64,000 nt of DNA from Pictodentalium vernedei. Taxonomy: Eukaryota > Mollusca > Scaphopoda > Dentaliida > Dentaliidae. The notes under the pieces were generated by a model, which was given only the letters and a program-made list of their open reading frames with translations, was not told where the DNA came from and made no database searches. The number at the start of each line of letters is the position of its first letter. Position 1 is the first letter of the stretch. Below, one piece after another: positions 21,125-33,215 of this stretch. The position numbers and the translations under genes were made by a program. The stretch is taken from assembly GCA_031216915.1 (NCBI GenBank), contig CM062289.1, positions 57,850,577-57,914,576 of the forward strand, written 5' to 3'.

Positions 21125-21579
21125 CACACTAAAAACTATAGTGTTAAAACTGACACTTTCAAAGTGTTAAACCCATTCTAACTCTTAGGGCTTGATTTTA
21201 ACACTCAAAGTGCTATGCTTTAAGCACTTCGACATTACAATCGTCAGACATCTGAAACTTGAATGGATGGCACTTCCTATATGTCTAGCATTGGTGGTTC
21301 TTCCAGAATCGTCCATAATTTGATTTGCGCTTGGTGGGTACATAATTAAAAGGACATAACGCAGATGACGCGGATCAGGCTCGAGAGTTCGAGCCTGATC
21401 CGCGTCATCTGCGTTGTTTCCTTTTCAGTGTCGCGACATTACACTTGTCAAGTGGTATTATTGTCAACACCTGTCAAGTTCTGGGCTATCTACACTTGAA
21501 CAAAGTGCTAGTTCAGCACTTAGTAAGTGTTAAATACAGCACTTCAAGTGTAGTTTTTAACACTTTAGTTTTTAGCGTG
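21125..21579. mobile_element. Foldback MITE family M1, copy 3
   Basis: 455 bp, CACACTAAAAACTATAGTG at the left and CACTTTAGTTTTTAGCGTG at the right, TA on both sides (21123-21124, 21580-21581). The central arms GACGCGGATCAGGCTCGA / TCGAGCCTGATCCGCGTC are perfect in this copy, the best of the three. Confidence 0.95.
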
Positions 21580-21892
21580 TATTAGTACATACATACTGTA
21601 CACTTCCTGAGTTGAAATGAACTCAAGATTAACCTTTAAGATTGGTGGGTATGCACATATATACAAATATATCTATTACAAAGCAATTTATTTCAGGAAG
21701 CAATCTACCCTGACTTATACAATGCAAGGAAGCAAGACAGCAGAGCAATTAATGATGTGATACTTTTAATCAACTCAACAGTAAATATTGTCCGATTGTG
21801 TTAGTACCCCCACCCAGCCTTACCAAGCACTATGACAGTACAGTTCAGCATAGTGCAGGAAGTACAAATTACAACTATTTATTTATTTATTT

Positions 21893-22135
21893 AGTGTGCA
21901 AAATTTAAAAAGTCCCATACCTCTGGAATGACTAATCGGACGGCGACACGAATCAAAAGGGAGCTTCCCTCCATCGATATACACCACCTATCCAAAAATC
22001 ACGAAAATCTCCCAAAGCGTTCTTGGGTTATCGTACGATGTGTGACCGGACGGACAGACAGACGGACAGACAGACGGACAGCGGTATACAATAATACGAC
22101 CCGCTTTTTTCAAAACGGGCGTATAAAAACTTCCA
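21893..22135. repeat. Tandem repeat element with CGGACAG-rich end (copy 2, single unit)
   Basis: AAAGTCCCATACCTCTGGAA, GGGAGCTTCCCTCCATCGAT, then (GGACAGACAGAC)n and AAAACGGGCGTATAAAA. It has only one internal unit against three in 20396-20885. Confidence 0.85.
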
Positions 22136-22597
22136 AATTACCGTGAAAACAAATTCGCTAAATAAAGAGCCAAAGTGGACTTACTTTGGTGTGATACTGA
22201 TAGATATTCTTGGTGACGGATTATCTATGAAGTAGTTGATTCTAATCAGTCTGCTACAAAGTCAAGTTTCTTTGTTACTTTTAAAAGAGCTGCCTGTTGT
22301 TTTCGTTATTAAAAGTAATAAAAGGAAACGTTGCTTTATTTTCTACTGAGGTCATGGGGTTTTGTCAACAATTACTTGCTTCTTAACTGGACATTCGCTC
22401 GTCTATTAATTTTAAGGGAGACAATGTTTCATAATGCTACATAAGTTAGGGATGAAGTGACAAATATCAAATTCCCATCCCATTTTGCATTTTCTACTTG
22501 GTGTCATGCCTCTAATGTAAACCTCGCTCTACAACAAATGCAAAGAGACCTGATAACTACAATCTTCGGAGACCAACGTGTGGACTGAAATACAAAA

Positions 22598-22660
22598 TCA
22601 TTGAATATAATTTTGACGCAACGATTCGTTGCGTCAAAATTTAATTCACTGATTGTATAT
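22598..22660. repeat. Short palindrome
   Basis: AATTTTGACGCAACGA is followed directly by TCGTTGCGTCAAAATT. Confidence 0.9.
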
Positions 22661-22919
22661 TCCATCTACGGCATTGACTAAATTCAGGTGATTATTTGTC
22701 TTTGATGTGTAGCTTATAATGAATAAGAAGCAAAATATTATAGCTCGTAAAAAAAAAGAAATATCGTTTTTATTTTACTTTATCACAACGCTCGGAACGC
22801 CAGAATTTCATCTGGTGTGCGAAGATCACAGGCCACTGATGTTTTTAGCACCGCCAAGTAAAATACGCGTGGTTTTCTGTAAACTAGAGCACGAGTAGAG
22901 AAAATATTAGATTGAAATA

Positions 22920-24429
22920 TACTCTCCCAAAAAAGAAAGTGTGCATGCTAAAAAATGACACTGAAAAAAGATATATATCATTTTCATTCATGGAAATTTT
23001 ATTCAATCACAGATGAATCAATTTGTGATCAACACGAGGAATTTCATTACGCTACGACGAATACTCTTGGTGCCATGGAGAGTCAAAGACACTAAGGGTC
23101 AAACACAAAAGTCACACACTCAATATCTGGTATGACCTCCGTCTGCATCGACTACTGCTGTGCATCTACGCCTCATGGAAGCGAACAAGTTAGCATGGAA
23201 GTGTTGTGGGATGTTGTTCCATATTCTGATAAGCTGTCTTTGGAGTTCCACAAGCATGGGGAAGCCGGCGTAGCTGACGTTTCATTTCGTCCCATACGTG
23301 CTCAATGGGTGAGATATCGGGCAAATTTGCGGGCCAGGGAAGAACATCCACTTGTTGTTGCTGCAGATACTGTTGAACAACATGAGCTGCGTGGGGTCGG
23401 GCGTTGTCCTGCTGTAGAATGACGCCGGAGCCGTGACGTTGCAGAAATGGGACAACAACAGGTGTAAGCACTTCATCACGATATCTGGCTGCATTGAGAT
23501 TGCCATCAATAATGACCAGCTCAGTTCTGTTACGGGCAGTGATGCCACCCCACACCATGAGAGACCCTCCCCCATAACGGTTTCGCTCCACGACACATGG
23601 ATCTGCGTAGCGTTCGTTTCGACGTCTGTACACTCTCTGGCGGCCATCTGATGATGAAAGATGGAAACCACATTCATCTGTGAATAAAACACGTCGCCAC
23701 CAGTGTAAGGGATGCCTGAGATGTTGTCTACACCACTGCAGTCGAGCACGACGATGACGTAACGTCAAAATCGGACGAATTGCAGGTCTTCGAGGACGTA
23801 AGCCGTATTCTCTCAGCTGGTTGATTACTGTTTGAGGATGTATCCGTCTCAGGTTAGGGATGTTCCTGGCTGTCGTCGTTGCCATTTGTTGCCGGTTCCG
23901 GAGATGGACGACACGGATATACCGATCTTGTGCAGGGGTGGTAACTCGGGGTCTCCCGGGGTGGGGTCGGTCTCGAACGTCATCATGTTGTGCATGTCGA
24001 TGGACTAGCCTGTCTACAGTGTTACGGTGGCAGTTCAAATGCTGGGCAACCTCTCTGTGTGTTCTGCCAGCTCTAATCATACCCAGGGCAAGGAGACGTT
24101 GATTCATTGTCAATCTTGGCATGCTAATGTGGAGTCGTTTTAACAGCAGCGCAAGTTTGAATGTGAACGATAGGAAGGACTTACTTTAGTGTTTAAATAC
24201 CCAAGGATTCACACTGCTGCATGAATTTTCAGACTCTCCACGTGCAAAACATGCCTTTTCACAAACGTGCAGCACGTCATTTAACGTTAATGCAATTTTA
24301 ACGGGGAAAGCTGTTTTTGTGTTCAATATAACTTATTCATGAACAGGTTAACACTCTTTACACCTACGAAATTATTTTTTTGGAGCTTGATCAATTTCTG
24401 CAATGCACACTTTCTTTTTTGGGCGAGTA
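22920..24429 (-). mobile_element. Tc1/mariner element, both ends present (family C)
   Basis: About 1510 bp. The left end TACTCTCCCAAAAAAGAAAG and the right end (reversed) TACTCGCCCAAAAAAGAAAG continue into GTGTGCAT, with TA at 22918-22919 and 24430-24431. It holds one transposase gene on the minus strand. Such elements move by cut and paste with TA duplication. Ends differ by one base in about 28, so the insertion is fairly young. Confidence 0.95.
23190..24122 (-). pseudogene. Tc1-like transposase, C-terminal frameshift
   Basis: The open frame of 310 codons starts MPRLTMNQRLLALGMIRAG. An N-terminal helix-turn-helix (REVAQHLNCHRNTVDRLV) and an arginine-rich linker lead into the DDE catalytic domain: Asp in LFTDECGFHL, YGGGSLMVWGGI, Asp in QQDNARPHAAH, Glu in DISPIEHVWDEM. 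Spacing between the second Asp and the Glu is 34 residues (DD34E). After QLRRLPHA the frame changes; the expected C-terminus, with NNIPQHF and a SMRRRC ending, is readable in another frame at about 23130-23250. One small indel near 23250-23260 therefore truncates it. Activity is unlikely but the catalytic core is whole. Confidence 0.92.
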
Positions 24430-24584
24430 TATATAGGCATGGGTAATTTCCCAAACCCGAACTTTCGTAATGCACTTTGAGATTACATATTAATTAATTC
24501 GCAACCTCTGGAGACGAACTGACTTTGTAATTCAAACAGCGCCAGTTCCTCAACAACAATTTTATAACAATGTATATGCTCATT

Positions 24585-24910
24585 TATTATACGCTAAACA
24601 ATAGATTATCGGAATAATTGCGGAAAGTCTAGAAATCGTATCCCACACTTTGAAGATTTAGAAATTTTCACTTTCACGGTATCAATCAAAATGGCGACTT
24701 TCAAAGCATCACTTCAAGGTGAATACGAGTCAAATTGCTACTGGAAATGATCAATTTATTCTAAAAATGTATAATGAAAAGAAAATTTAGTGTTCTTGAG
24801 TGGATACCGATCAATTTCAGCAACAATTCAACAGTATTCACTTTGAATTGATGCATGAAACCCGCCAGCTGAATCAGATCGCAAGACCCTATCTGTTCCG
24901 AGTATCGATG
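24585..24910 (+). repeat. Dispersed repeat R1, copy 2 (uninterrupted)
   Basis: It matches 12955-13430 without the palindromic insert. Downstream (24940-25050) the phrase ATGCATCAATTCATGG inverts GAATTGATGCATGAA, and a palindrome GCTAGAATGTTCTATGTCCC / GGGGACATAGAATATTCTAGC lies at 25003-25043. Confidence 0.85.
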
Positions 24911-25399
24911 AAAGCACTTCCGCCTATCAATGCGCGCTGTTTACTTTCATGCATCAATTCATGGTTGAAACGACAAAATAAACATTTCGTCGTCTGAGTG
25001 CTAGAATGTTCTATGTCCCATGGGGGACATAGAATATTCTAGCAGTCAGGCAACGATTTGTCTCGGTCACTGATGAGAAAATTTTCGGTATCCATTCAAA
25101 AATACTAGATATCTTCTATACACTTGGTCGATGAAACTTGTTTAAAACTTACCACAAAGGGCATTGCCGGGTATCAAGGACTTTCCTTTCTGTACATTCT
25201 GAAACAACTTATGTTGTGGTAATAGGAAAGCAGTGATTAAAAAGAAGAAGAAAAATGACTTGTTTCATTTTACAAATCAGATCTTAGTTCCAAACACACA
25301 ATTTCTGCTCCTTATGTTCAAGTTTCAGATCTCTGAAGGAAATAATTGTTTTCTACTCGTGTACTATAGGCGAAAAAGGGAAACCTTTACCTTGGGGAA

Positions 25400-25765
25400 G
25401 GGGCAGCTGCCTTCCCTACCCCCTGCTTCCTGTGCCCTTGAATAACTAAAACCTTTCATTTTTGCTTCAAAAACACAGCTTATGGCCCATCATTGGAACG
25501 ACCACGGCGTGTAAGTTAAAGGTTAAACAGTGGATTGAGGAAAATGAAAATATCATTGGCGGTCTTCATTTCTGTGGGCAAGGGGCAGCTGCCTTCCCTA
25601 CTTCCTGCTTCCTGTGCCCTTCAATAACTAAAACCTTTCATTTTTGCTTCAAAAACACAGCTTAATATGGCCCATCATTGGAACGACCACGGCGTGTAAG
25701 TTAAAGGTTAAACAGTGGATTGAGGAAAATGAAAATATCATTGGCGGTCTTCTTTTCTGTAAGTG
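25400..25765. repeat. 182-bp tandem duplication
   Basis: GGGGCAGCTGCCTTCCCTAC begins at 25400 and 25582; both units continue with CATCATTGGAACGACCACGG and TGAAAATATCATTGGCGGTC. The second unit ends in a C run at 25769-25782. The units differ by only a few bases and a 3-bp insertion, so the duplication is recent. Part of the unit resembles the TTAA MITE centre (CATTGGAACGA). Confidence 0.92.
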
Positions 25766-25912
25766 CCCCCCCCCCCCCCCCCTCGCTCTTGACCTTTCAA
25801 CCAAAAAGGGAGTCATGAGCTACGTTTGGGAGAAAAAAATTGAAACAAAACTTTGAATTGAGATTTTGTTCACCACTAATTAAATTTCAGAAAAATATTA
25901 CTAGTCACCTAC

Positions 25913-25965
25913 CTCCTTCTTGATCTCTGTCGTTCAGTCCAATCCAGAAATCCCAGCGAAAAAAT
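25913..25965 (-). CDS. C-type lectin gene, exon 3: WIGL segment of first CTLD
   Basis: A 53-bp exon between acceptor CCTTTTCAG (AG at 25967-25966) and donor GTAGGTG at 25912. In the only phase that joins both neighbours it reads FFRWDFWIGLNDRDQEG. W-I-G-L-N-D and Q-E-G are the most conserved central block of the CTLD fold. It starts in phase 2, completing the split codon from 43661, and ends in phase 1, matching the acceptor at 19227. The exon is too short for an open-frame search and was found by motif. Confidence 0.93.
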
Positions 25966-26002
25966 CTGAAAAGGAACAAAACGGTTGAATGCAATGTTGA
26001 AG

Positions 26003-26122
26003 TGGAGGTGACAACCGTTACTTATTCCCAGTTCTTTATTCAACATTCGCTATCAACCGACAAAAGTCGGTTGATAGCGAAAGTCGAATGAGGAACTGGG
26101 AATAACTAACGGTTGTCACCTC
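26003..26122. repeat. Foldback repeat
   Basis: GGAGGTGACAACCGTTACTT, ATTCCCAGTTC and GCTATCAACCGAC form arms with GTCGGTTGATAGC, GAACTGGGAAT and AACGGTTGTCACCTCC. A decayed arm is at 61525-61580. Confidence 0.93.
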
Positions 26123-26674
26123 CAAAATGTTGATATGTTGTTTTTTTTAAGTTTAACTAAATATATAATGAACTCCACAGTTATATCTACAGTCAGTCTA
26201 AATGTTTGTACCACGAATGCTGTGTGTTTTCAACGTCCCCCGATTTTCTACAGGCATGGAGAAATGTGTTGGACAAACCATCAGTGTAATTCGGCCTACA
26301 AGTCAGAACGGCATGTAAGACGCATCTCATTGGTTGTAACTTGTCTGATAGACGTTATGGCATGACTGAAATGCTTCGACACAAAACAATGTCGGACAAG
26401 AATGTAAACAGACCGTCGGAGATGATATTTTTCTTTAAAGATCCAAACTTTATTCACTTAATTCAAGTGTAATCGTAGTATAAATACAGAACACACGTAG
26501 GATAGAGTACGGTGCCCAGGAATCAACGACCGTTGTTGGAGTGTTTCCTGTATTCACTCGCGTCTGTGGCGCTCCCATACTGCCCCCCTCACTGTGTTTT
26601 GACTTTATTGTGTTACACCTCATTTGGTCCATTTCCGACTTTATTCAGTGAAATTTTTAGGGCCACATGTCACA

Positions 26675-26770
26675 CTGTGAGCTGTAAAGCAGGGTTAGAT
26701 TGGTTGAAGACATGTGCACCATCGACGTGCAGTACGCCTTAGTACACAGCGTCATCGTGCCCCCATGTAG
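26675..26770 (-). mobile_element. SINE body fragment, minus orientation
   Basis: GCAGGGTTAGATTGGTTGAA, GTGCACCATCGACGTGCAGT and CTTAGTACACAGCGTC invert the SINE body. It abuts the left edge of the Tc1 copy at 26805. Confidence 0.8.
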
Positions 26771-26804
26771 GCAAGCGGAGTGAAGTGTCTGGCCCAAGGA
26801 CAAT

Positions 26805-28280
26805 TTTGGGGGATATGATTGAGGAATGTATTGAGATGGTCCCCAGTGTTTTCATTAGCTCTCTTGGCAGGCAGACTTTTCGTGACAGTCATGGAAAGCA
26901 TGCACCCCTTGATTTTCATGATGGTTTCGTGTACTGTCTACATGTACATGACATGTGTAGGGTATTCAATGTTCATTTCAACACAAACCCTTGTGATTTA
27001 ATGATTGAATATGGCAAATGCAAATGTAAGAAGACAACTGTCTGAAGCAGAAATGTGGTGGGCTGTAGGGAAGGTGGAGCAAGGGGCTCCCCATCGTCAG
27101 GTTGGTGAAGCCCTTGGTGTGCACCATACGGTGGTCACCATAGCCTGGGCAAGATTTCAGCAATATAGCACACCAGTAAGACGGCATGGTGGTGGCAGAG
27201 ACAGGGCAACATCTGCAACTGAAGACCGGTTTTTGATCATTCAGGCCCATAGGAAACGCTTTGCCACAGCAACCCAGCTTCGCAGTGACCTTTAGAATGC
27301 ATCCGGGGTAAATGCTTCGACGCAGACTATCCGGGCAAGTTGCACGAATGTGGTCTCCGATCGAGAAGACCACGTATTCGCATTCAGCTGTCCCAGAACC
27401 ACCGCCAGGCACGATATGAATGGGCCATGGATCACGTTGGATGGACCAGAGAAGATTGACGACCTGACCTTTTTACAGATGAGTCAAGGTACTGCCTAGA
27501 CAACACAGATAGGCGTTCTAGGGTATGGAGAAGACCAGTAGAGCGATTCCATGCAGCCAACATTGCTGAGCATGACCGCTATGGTGGAGTGTCAATAATG
27601 GTCTGTGGCGACATCAGCTGGGATGGACGTACTGAGCTCTGTGTCCTTGACCATGGTACATTGACTGCACAGCGGTATATTCATGAGATCCTGGATGGCC
27701 ACGTCAGATTGTATGCAGGTGCAGTGGGTGATAGATTCATTCTGATGGACGATAATGCCCGTCCTCATGTTGCCCATTCTGTCCGGGAGTGCCGACAAAG
27801 GGAGAGGATTGAGTGTATGGACTTGCCGCAATCCAATCGAACATGTCTGGAATAAGTTGCAGCTTGCAATTCCAGCCCTTCCAGTCCAACCTAGAAGTGT
27901 CCAGGAGCTTGGTGCCATGCTGGTCCAAGAATTGAACAACATCCCACAAAGGACATCTGGAACCTGAATGGGAGCATGAGAAGGCGTTGTCAAGCTGTAA
28001 TTAACAATAACAGGTCTCATACTCAGTATTGAAGCCATATCAGTTCGCTCCGTCAACTTTTTGGCAAATTTGAAAAATTTCCTCTTTTACCAATAATATC
28101 CATTGTTATCGTATTCAAAAGCTAAAAAATAATGTCAAACACAAACAAAATCTTAATTTCTGTACTTAAATCATTAAATATATAATTAAATATAAAATAT
28201 ATACACTTTTCATAACAATATTTCAACTAAAACGTAAAACAGGTAGTTGGATATACTTGGTGCTTAGCAAACTTTGAGTA
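26805..28280 (+). pseudogene. Tc1-like element family B, degenerate copy
   Basis: The left end is missing; sequence matching 58330 (GATATGATT...GGAATGTATTGAGATGG) begins at about 26805. Fragments in different frames read RRQLSEAEMWWAVGKVEQG (27030), DRFLIIQAHRKRFATATQL then a TAG stop at about 27293, VLDHGTLTAQRYIHEILDGH and FILMDDNARPHVAHS (27600-27770), and QELNNIPQRTSG (27930). The order follows the better copy at 57093-58091. The right end TTGGTGCTTAGCAAACTTTG at about 28255-28276 matches that copy's terminal repeat. At least two frameshifts and one stop make it dead. Confidence 0.92.
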
Positions 28281-28288
28281 GAAAAATA

Positions 28289-28598
28289 TACTGAGGTCAA
28301 AAAAGAAAGTATGGCAGAAACAAATGTGGAAAAAATAGAATAAAGGATGAAATATAATAGTTCTGATGTTGCATTGTTTGGGACAAGAAGTCATGCAAAG
28401 AGTTTAATGACATATTGTTGTCCACTCAACCGTATACAATTTTGCTACGGATTTCAAAATAACACGCGCTCGCCGAGAATGGCAAATTGAATGGGTGACC
28501 GATGATTTTCTTTGTGTTATGTTGTGCTAGAGAGCCTGGGTTATTGAGAAAACACGCTAGTTTTTGTCTTCCGACATTTTAAAAAATGTCAACGTTAA
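28289..28598 (+). mobile_element. Tc1-like family A, solitary 5' end
   Basis: TACTGAGGTCAAAAAAGAAAG is followed by GGATGAAATATAATAGTTCT, TGCTACGGATTTCAAAATAA and TAGAGAGCCTGGGTTATTGA, parallel to 15700-16018. It stops where the transposase start codon would be. It sits directly behind the family B copy. Confidence 0.88.
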
Positions 28599-28769
28599 GG
28601 TGATTCTAAACTGAAGATTGTAGTTTGAGTGGACAGGTCGAAAACATGATGTTTTTTTCATTACTTTTCAATAGTAATGGTTATTTAATACATGAATGAT
28701 TGCTTCTTACCTAATAGATTACAAAAATGTGATAAAAATTTTTAAAAAAAGAATTTACTCACCAAAAAA

Positions 28770-29755
28770 TGCTTTTAAGGGTCTATATAAGTAATGAAAT
28801 TGTGTTTATTTTGAAAATTCTCACCTCTGATATTCCTTCAATTCAAATTAAATATACACAAAATGTACATCAAAATGAAGGTTGGGATGTATAGAACACG
28901 AAACACATGTGTAATCAACTCAGAGTCGACTGTAGGCACCACTGGTTCCTGGAAGTCTGCTGCCGTATTCGCACCAGAACTGATTATTTAATAATATTTC
29001 ACGAAAACAACTTGTGGCCAAATGTGCTTTACATATCCAAGAACAAAGCCAGGGGATACAAATTCTTCAAAATACGGCGACAGAGCTGCATTGGGGGAAA
29101 TTCCAAAGCCTTTGCTTTTGTTTACGTATGAATATACTTTCGATTTCCGGTCGACGACATCGGACAGAAAAAAACATGTAAAAACAGTGCTGTCTAAAAT
29201 CAAATAATGAAAAAGATCGCCTTCATACAGTATACTGTTATTGGATAGAGATTACACAGTTACCATATTCAATGCAAGGTATCAAGATACCTATTGAAAT
29301 TTCTTAGAATTATGATTTTGTTTTTCGATGGAAATTCGTGGTAACGAGTGATTTGCGCATGTCTGTCGAGCATGGAAACCATCTTCAATACAAAATGCAG
29401 ACAGTGTTGTTCTTTTCCAAAATACAGTCCTCTCTCTGTATTCGAAAGTGTTTTGAATGCCTAGGTTTGTTCTTGGATATATGAAGCACACTTGGCCACA
29501 AGTTGTTCAGATGAAATACTATTTTATTATCAGTTCTGGTGCGAATACGGTAGCAGACTTCCAGGAACCAGTGGTACCTACAGCCGACTCTATGAGTTGA
29601 TTACATATGTGTTTCGTATTCTATACATCCCAACCTTCATTTTGATGTATAATTTGTGTATATTTAATCTGAATTTAAGGAATATGAGAGGTGAGAATTT
29701 CAAAATAAACAAAATTCCATTACTTGCATGGGCCCTTAAAAATCCCTAACTCACG
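28770..29755. repeat. Large inverted repeat, arms of about 360 bp
   Basis: Left arm phrases TATTTTGAAAATTCTCACCT, TGTAGGCACCACTGGTTCCT and CAACTTGTGGCCAA reappear inverted on the right (TTGGCCACAAGTTG at 29493, AGGAACCAGTGGTACCTACA at 29562, AGGTGAGAATTTCAAAATA at 29687). The spacer is about 260 bp. No target duplication was identified. A related single arm lies at 59275-59575. Confidence 0.9.
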
Positions 29756-31264
29756 GTCAATTTCCTGCCACCAAAACTTAAAATATGAATCTCACATTGA
29801 AGAATATGCTTTCTATGTGCACTAGAGAACAACAGTTGAGTCATAACTTTTTAAAAAATAAATCCAATTGTATGTTTATTTAAATTTTTGAAGGACCACT
29901 GCATGCACTGGTCCAGCCATTTTTTCACAGGGAACTATTTACAGTTCAAAAGTATGGCGCACCACACTAATCGGTAATCTAGTTGACCTCCCCTGCAAAT
30001 ATTAGCCATACAAGTGATACGTCTGTTCTGCCCTCTTCCACAAGTAAAACTGTCTTGACATGAAATGATCATGTTGAAAGTGTATCGTCAAATCCCAATA
30101 ATAGAAAATAAAAGACTGCGTGGCCAACCCCCCCCCCCCCCCCTCCTCCGCCCCCCCCCCCCCCCCACCACAAAAAAATTGAATTTTTCAAAATTGAAAA
30201 AGGGACATAACTCTTGCAAAAATTGTCGGATCAAACCCTGATCTGTCTTGACCTGCATTTTATGTTGATACACCTTCACAACAAATTTTATTTGATTCTG
30301 TCAATTACAGCTCAAGTTTTTGGTTGGAAACTAAAAAAAAGGAGTTTTCAAAGTTGAAAAAGTGTGACACTGGAATCACCAACCAGGACTACATGCAGGC
30401 TCGAAGGGAAGTTATGGGATTGAATTCCGCCAATAAGTCGTATCGATTGACCAATACTTACAGTGCTCAAAGTATAAAATATTCGTCCAATTATTGAAAA
30501 AATCCGATAAGGTGCTTAATGTATAAAAGTATTTTTCATGTGCTAAATGCTATGTTTTGGATCATGAATAAACTCATGTTGTGTCAGACACCTACCTTGT
30601 AGTATTTTTTTTATTTTTTTTTGGTGGTGAGTTCACCCATGGCGACTTGACCCGGTGGCGAGTTGACCTGTTCCCCAAAATTTGAAGCTTGATTGTGCCT
30701 TGTGTGTGTTGCCATACTTCACTTTCGTTGAGAATTTCTATGCAACGACTGATAAAATAATTTTCTAGAGAAAAATTTCATGTTCACACTTCTTTCATAT
30801 TTTATTTGTGATTAGGAGGTCTAGTGGGGTGGATAGAAAGAAAAAATATTATTTTTCGCACTTTGAACAAGCGACTTACCAACGCATGTGACTTTCCGGT
30901 GACAAGAACTTCGATCAACAAATACTTGCAGGTATGAGTCTAATAGCCCACAGATAATTCGAAATTATCGATGATCTTTGTGGATTGAAACAAATTTAAT
31001 GAAATACATCGTTTACAATGATTCGCAATGTAAATCACACCATATCGCAAAATTAGGAGCATTATTTCTGGAACTCACCGAAACCAGACCGAAACGGGAT
31101 CGAATGACAGACCAATAAAGTTAACCATTAATATTATATGACGAACAACAGTTCCCCCGATTTGCGATTAAAAGAAGTGAAAAAGCAACCACTTTACGAA
31201 TATTTCAACAACGAAAGAATACAACATGGTTTTCTAATTCCACTATATGTCACCGTTTTGTTAA
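29756..31264. other. Intron sequence, mostly unassigned
   Basis: A decayed SINE tail is visible at 30040-30112 (TGTTGAAAGTGTATCGTCAA), followed by C runs at 30128-30167. The rest shows no gene or repeat end. Confidence 0.5.
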
Positions 31265-33215
31265 TTAAGGGGACGTCCAACCTAACTTTGGTCAAATTTC
31301 ATGTAATTTTCTTTCAAGTCTAAAAAAGGCCCAAAATGAATAACCCCAATAAATTATATACCAAAATGCTTGGAACGAAACATAGAACATGTGGAAACTG
31401 AAATTTGCCATGGAACTGCTGCCATGTGTAAATAGCACCACCTGAAAGTCTGCTATGGCATAAGTAAGAGAACAAAATTTTTACAATAAAATACCTCAAA
31501 ATAAAATAACAGCTGTATTCTATAAACATTTAAGTACATACTCGAAGAAATCTTTTCCTAATTCATGAAAGTAATGAAGATTGAGACCAAATGTTATAAG
31601 TGGAGTGCTCACTGATTGAAGGCAGACATTTTCTTTTGTTTATGTTTTGATTTGGGGAGTTCAACAAAGGTCAACTTGAAGGAGTCCAGCAGAAGAAGTA
31701 TGGAAGGACAAAAGAGTGTCTCCCAATATCAAGATGTATGTGTTACTGTAATGGTTTGGAAAGAAAATATGATATTCTCCTATGTAGAATGCACTGCAAA
31801 GTCATACATTGTAGTTGAATAAATATATTTACAAACCCCTTGCACTGTAACCCCTTTTATCCCATGCATCAATTTGATAGTGATTAAATTGTTAAATTTG
31901 TCTGGTTTATCAATAAGTACATTAGCTTTGTTTAACTCTTGGACACCAATACACTCATGATATCTGTTGGAGAAGAAATAAGGGTAACTGTAACCTGTCA
32001 CTGCAATAAACCATCTAATGTACTTAAAAGTACATTGTTATTCAAAACACATCAAATCAACCTTACATAACCATTATTGCATGTACTTTCCCCAAGGAGG
32101 CTTACTGACATATTGAGATCAGAAGGGCACATCCAGATGGTCTCACATATTTTTTTCAAGAACGCAGTACACAAAGCAATCCCCAAAAGATGACAAGTGA
32201 GCTCCATTTGACACAGAAAATTTGGGGGGGGGGGGGGGGGGGTGGGGCTCTCTTCCTTGTATGACTCTACCTCCGGCACTCAAGGCATATGCCTTTTTTC
32301 TCAAAGTTTAACTCTTTTTTCTTTTTGAAGATCCTGGCCACACATGTTCCAAACACTATCAGACAGGTAAACCTCCAAATAAGTGTATCTGCAAAAATCA
32401 TGTTACATTGCAAAACATTCTTTTTAGAGTTTTAGTTCTGGACCTTTCATGCTTCTTACTTCCAACTATAACACTTAATGTATTGATTCATGGGTGAATA
32501 GAAAAGTCCTGCCATAATCAACATTTTGAGTTCCATAAGCCTTCAAAACAGCTCCAATAAAAGTGTCAAACATCAGATTGGTGGCTTTACACAGAATATT
32601 CATTAGGTTGTTGCTTGATAAGTAATAGGAACAAAATCTTCACAAGAAAATTCTGCAGCAATACAATTGAGGGTATTAGCAGGCACTCTGCAACAAATTG
32701 TAACAAATCAACTAGTTATAAACAAAATTTTCTAACTCAAAAGAGTGAAAAAGTACCACAACTCTGAAAAAATGTGGGAAGAAACACATGCTACAGCAGC
32801 TACACAGGCATTGTTTCTCCATGATGCTCGATCACAAAACCAAATATCCTTCAAATTGGAGTAGCAATGGTTGAGATACAAGGGGGAATGTTGGTACATG
32901 CAATGATGAATGGGTAAGACTAAGATTAAGAGGACAGGGGATCACCACTGCACGACCCTAGATGCACCTTTGATTTTCCAACTTCCACTAAGTTCCAGGT
33001 CTGGGGCATAATAATCGCAACACACCCAACTTATCAGTTCATAATTTCAGTTAAATAAAAGAAATTATCAATTTGAATTAAATAATAGATGATGTAAAAA
33101 TATTTGGCTTCCTTCGCCTTCTCGTACTATTTAATTACCACAAACAATATCAGTTTGATGCCGACAAACGAAACTGAACGCATGTGGTTTGATTAAAAGT
33201 AACTCGGCATGAATA

